Shown: one piece after another, positions 14,628-15,031 of the stretch | How positions within the stretch are numbered: the first letter of the stretch is position 1 | Layout of the letters: each line of letters opens with the position of its first letter | From: an uncultured Mollicutes bacterium | GTDB lineage: Bacteria; Bacillota_I; Bacilli_A; Acholeplasmatales; Anaeroplasmataceae | Length of the DNA stretch: 15,031 bases | Direction: 5' to 3' | Assembly: GCA_937905855.1 (NCBI GenBank) | Contig: CALCWU010000072.1 | Coordinates: 1-15,031, forward strand | Made by a program: the position numbers and the translations under genes | The notes under the pieces: model-generated | What the model was told of the DNA's origin: nothing | What the model saw: only the letters and a program-made list of their open reading frames with translations | Databases searched by the model: none

Positions 14628-15031
14628 AAGGCCTCCATAAGTTTAGTATTATTTTTTAATTTTTCATCCTCTAAAGCCTTGTGATAAAAGCGTAATCTAA
14701 AGGGCATATCTAAATTTGAGCTTTGCAAAAGCTCTCTATTTTCAAATATTTCCTCTGGCCTACCACTAGCAATGAGCTTACCATCCTTCATAACTAAGAC
14801 CTCATCACTATAGCTTGCAAGGTCTAAATCATGAGTAATTGTAATAATTGTTTTATTATATGTGTTTTTTAATTCCTTAATAAGGCTTGTTATTTCCATT
14901 ACACCTTCAGGATCAAGCATTGATGTAGCCTCATCTAAAATAATCGTATCACAATTCATAGCCAAAATACCTGCAATAGCTACTCTTTGCTTTTGTCCAC
15001 CAGATAAGCTATTAGGTTCTCTATTTAAATA
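14603..15031 (-). CDS. ecfA1: ECF transporter ATP-binding protein EcfA1 (5' part outside the window)
   Basis: Only the C-terminal 142 residues are present; the frame runs open to the window edge, and Walker A and the Q-loop lie outside. Visible are the ABC signature NSLSGGQKQRVAIAGILA (about 15010-14960), Walker B with D-loop TIILDEATSMLDPEG, and the switch His in ITITHDLDLA. The tail contains GRPEEIFEN. Glutamate after Walker B Asp is kept (DEA), so the site should be catalytic. It is the first visible gene of the eight-gene operon and overlaps ecfA2 by 25 nt. Confidence 0.93.
   Translation of the reverse strand, partial: YLNREPNSLSGGQKQRVAIAGILAMNCDTIILDEATSMLDPEGVMEITSLIKELKNTYNKTIITITHDLDLASYSDEVLVMKDGKLIASGRPEEIFENRELLQSSNLDMPFRLRFYHKALEDEKLKNNTKLMEALWEYHFMK

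Overview
The window reads as chromosome of a low-GC Gram-positive bacterium (Bacillota), perhaps of the Erysipelotrichia/Mollicutes-related or Clostridia-like branches. The evidence is the AT-rich composition, SD sites of the AGGAGG type, the ECF transporter / truA order typical of Firmicutes, a GSI-alpha glutamine synthetase and CIRCE-like heat-shock operators. TGA is used as a stop (the NusG_II gene ends in TGA) and Trp is TGG, so this is not a recoded Mycoplasma. Every gene lies on the minus strand, so transcription runs from high to low coordinates.

Right part (15031 to 9696): one tightly packed operon with overlaps or gaps of at most 3 nt: ecfA1 (cut by the window edge), ecfA2, ecfT, truA, a DUF5662 gene, apbE (lipoprotein flavin transferase), a NusG-domain-II gene and a Gx-transporter gene. 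The first three form the energy module of ECF vitamin transporters. The last three resemble the ApbE/EetA/EetB part of flavin-based extracellular electron transfer loci.

Middle part (9695 to 5826): two glutamine synthetases of different families in tandem, type III glnN and type I-alpha glnA. glnN has its own promoter and a leader with two hairpins carrying A1/G4 hexaloops, the second overlapping an intrinsic terminator. This is the layout of an ANTAR-protein-controlled antiterminator. Between glnN and glnA lie a terminator and a 100-nt element closed by a perfect 9-bp inverted repeat. glnA appears to have its own extended -10 promoter.

Left part (5825 to 1): topB with its own promoter and terminator; an AAA_14/DUF4143 ATPase of unknown role, followed by a very long hairpin; two small heat-shock protein genes transcribed from a promoter flanked by two CIRCE-like operators; and a degenerate Y-family DNA polymerase homologue that has lost two of three catalytic acids and the fingers region. 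The last gene has a palindromic operator candidate, and a sequence that could mask its ribosome binding site in read-through transcripts. Positions 1-150 hold no gene and no convincing terminator. No tRNA, rRNA, CRISPR array, insertion sequence or plus-strand gene was seen.
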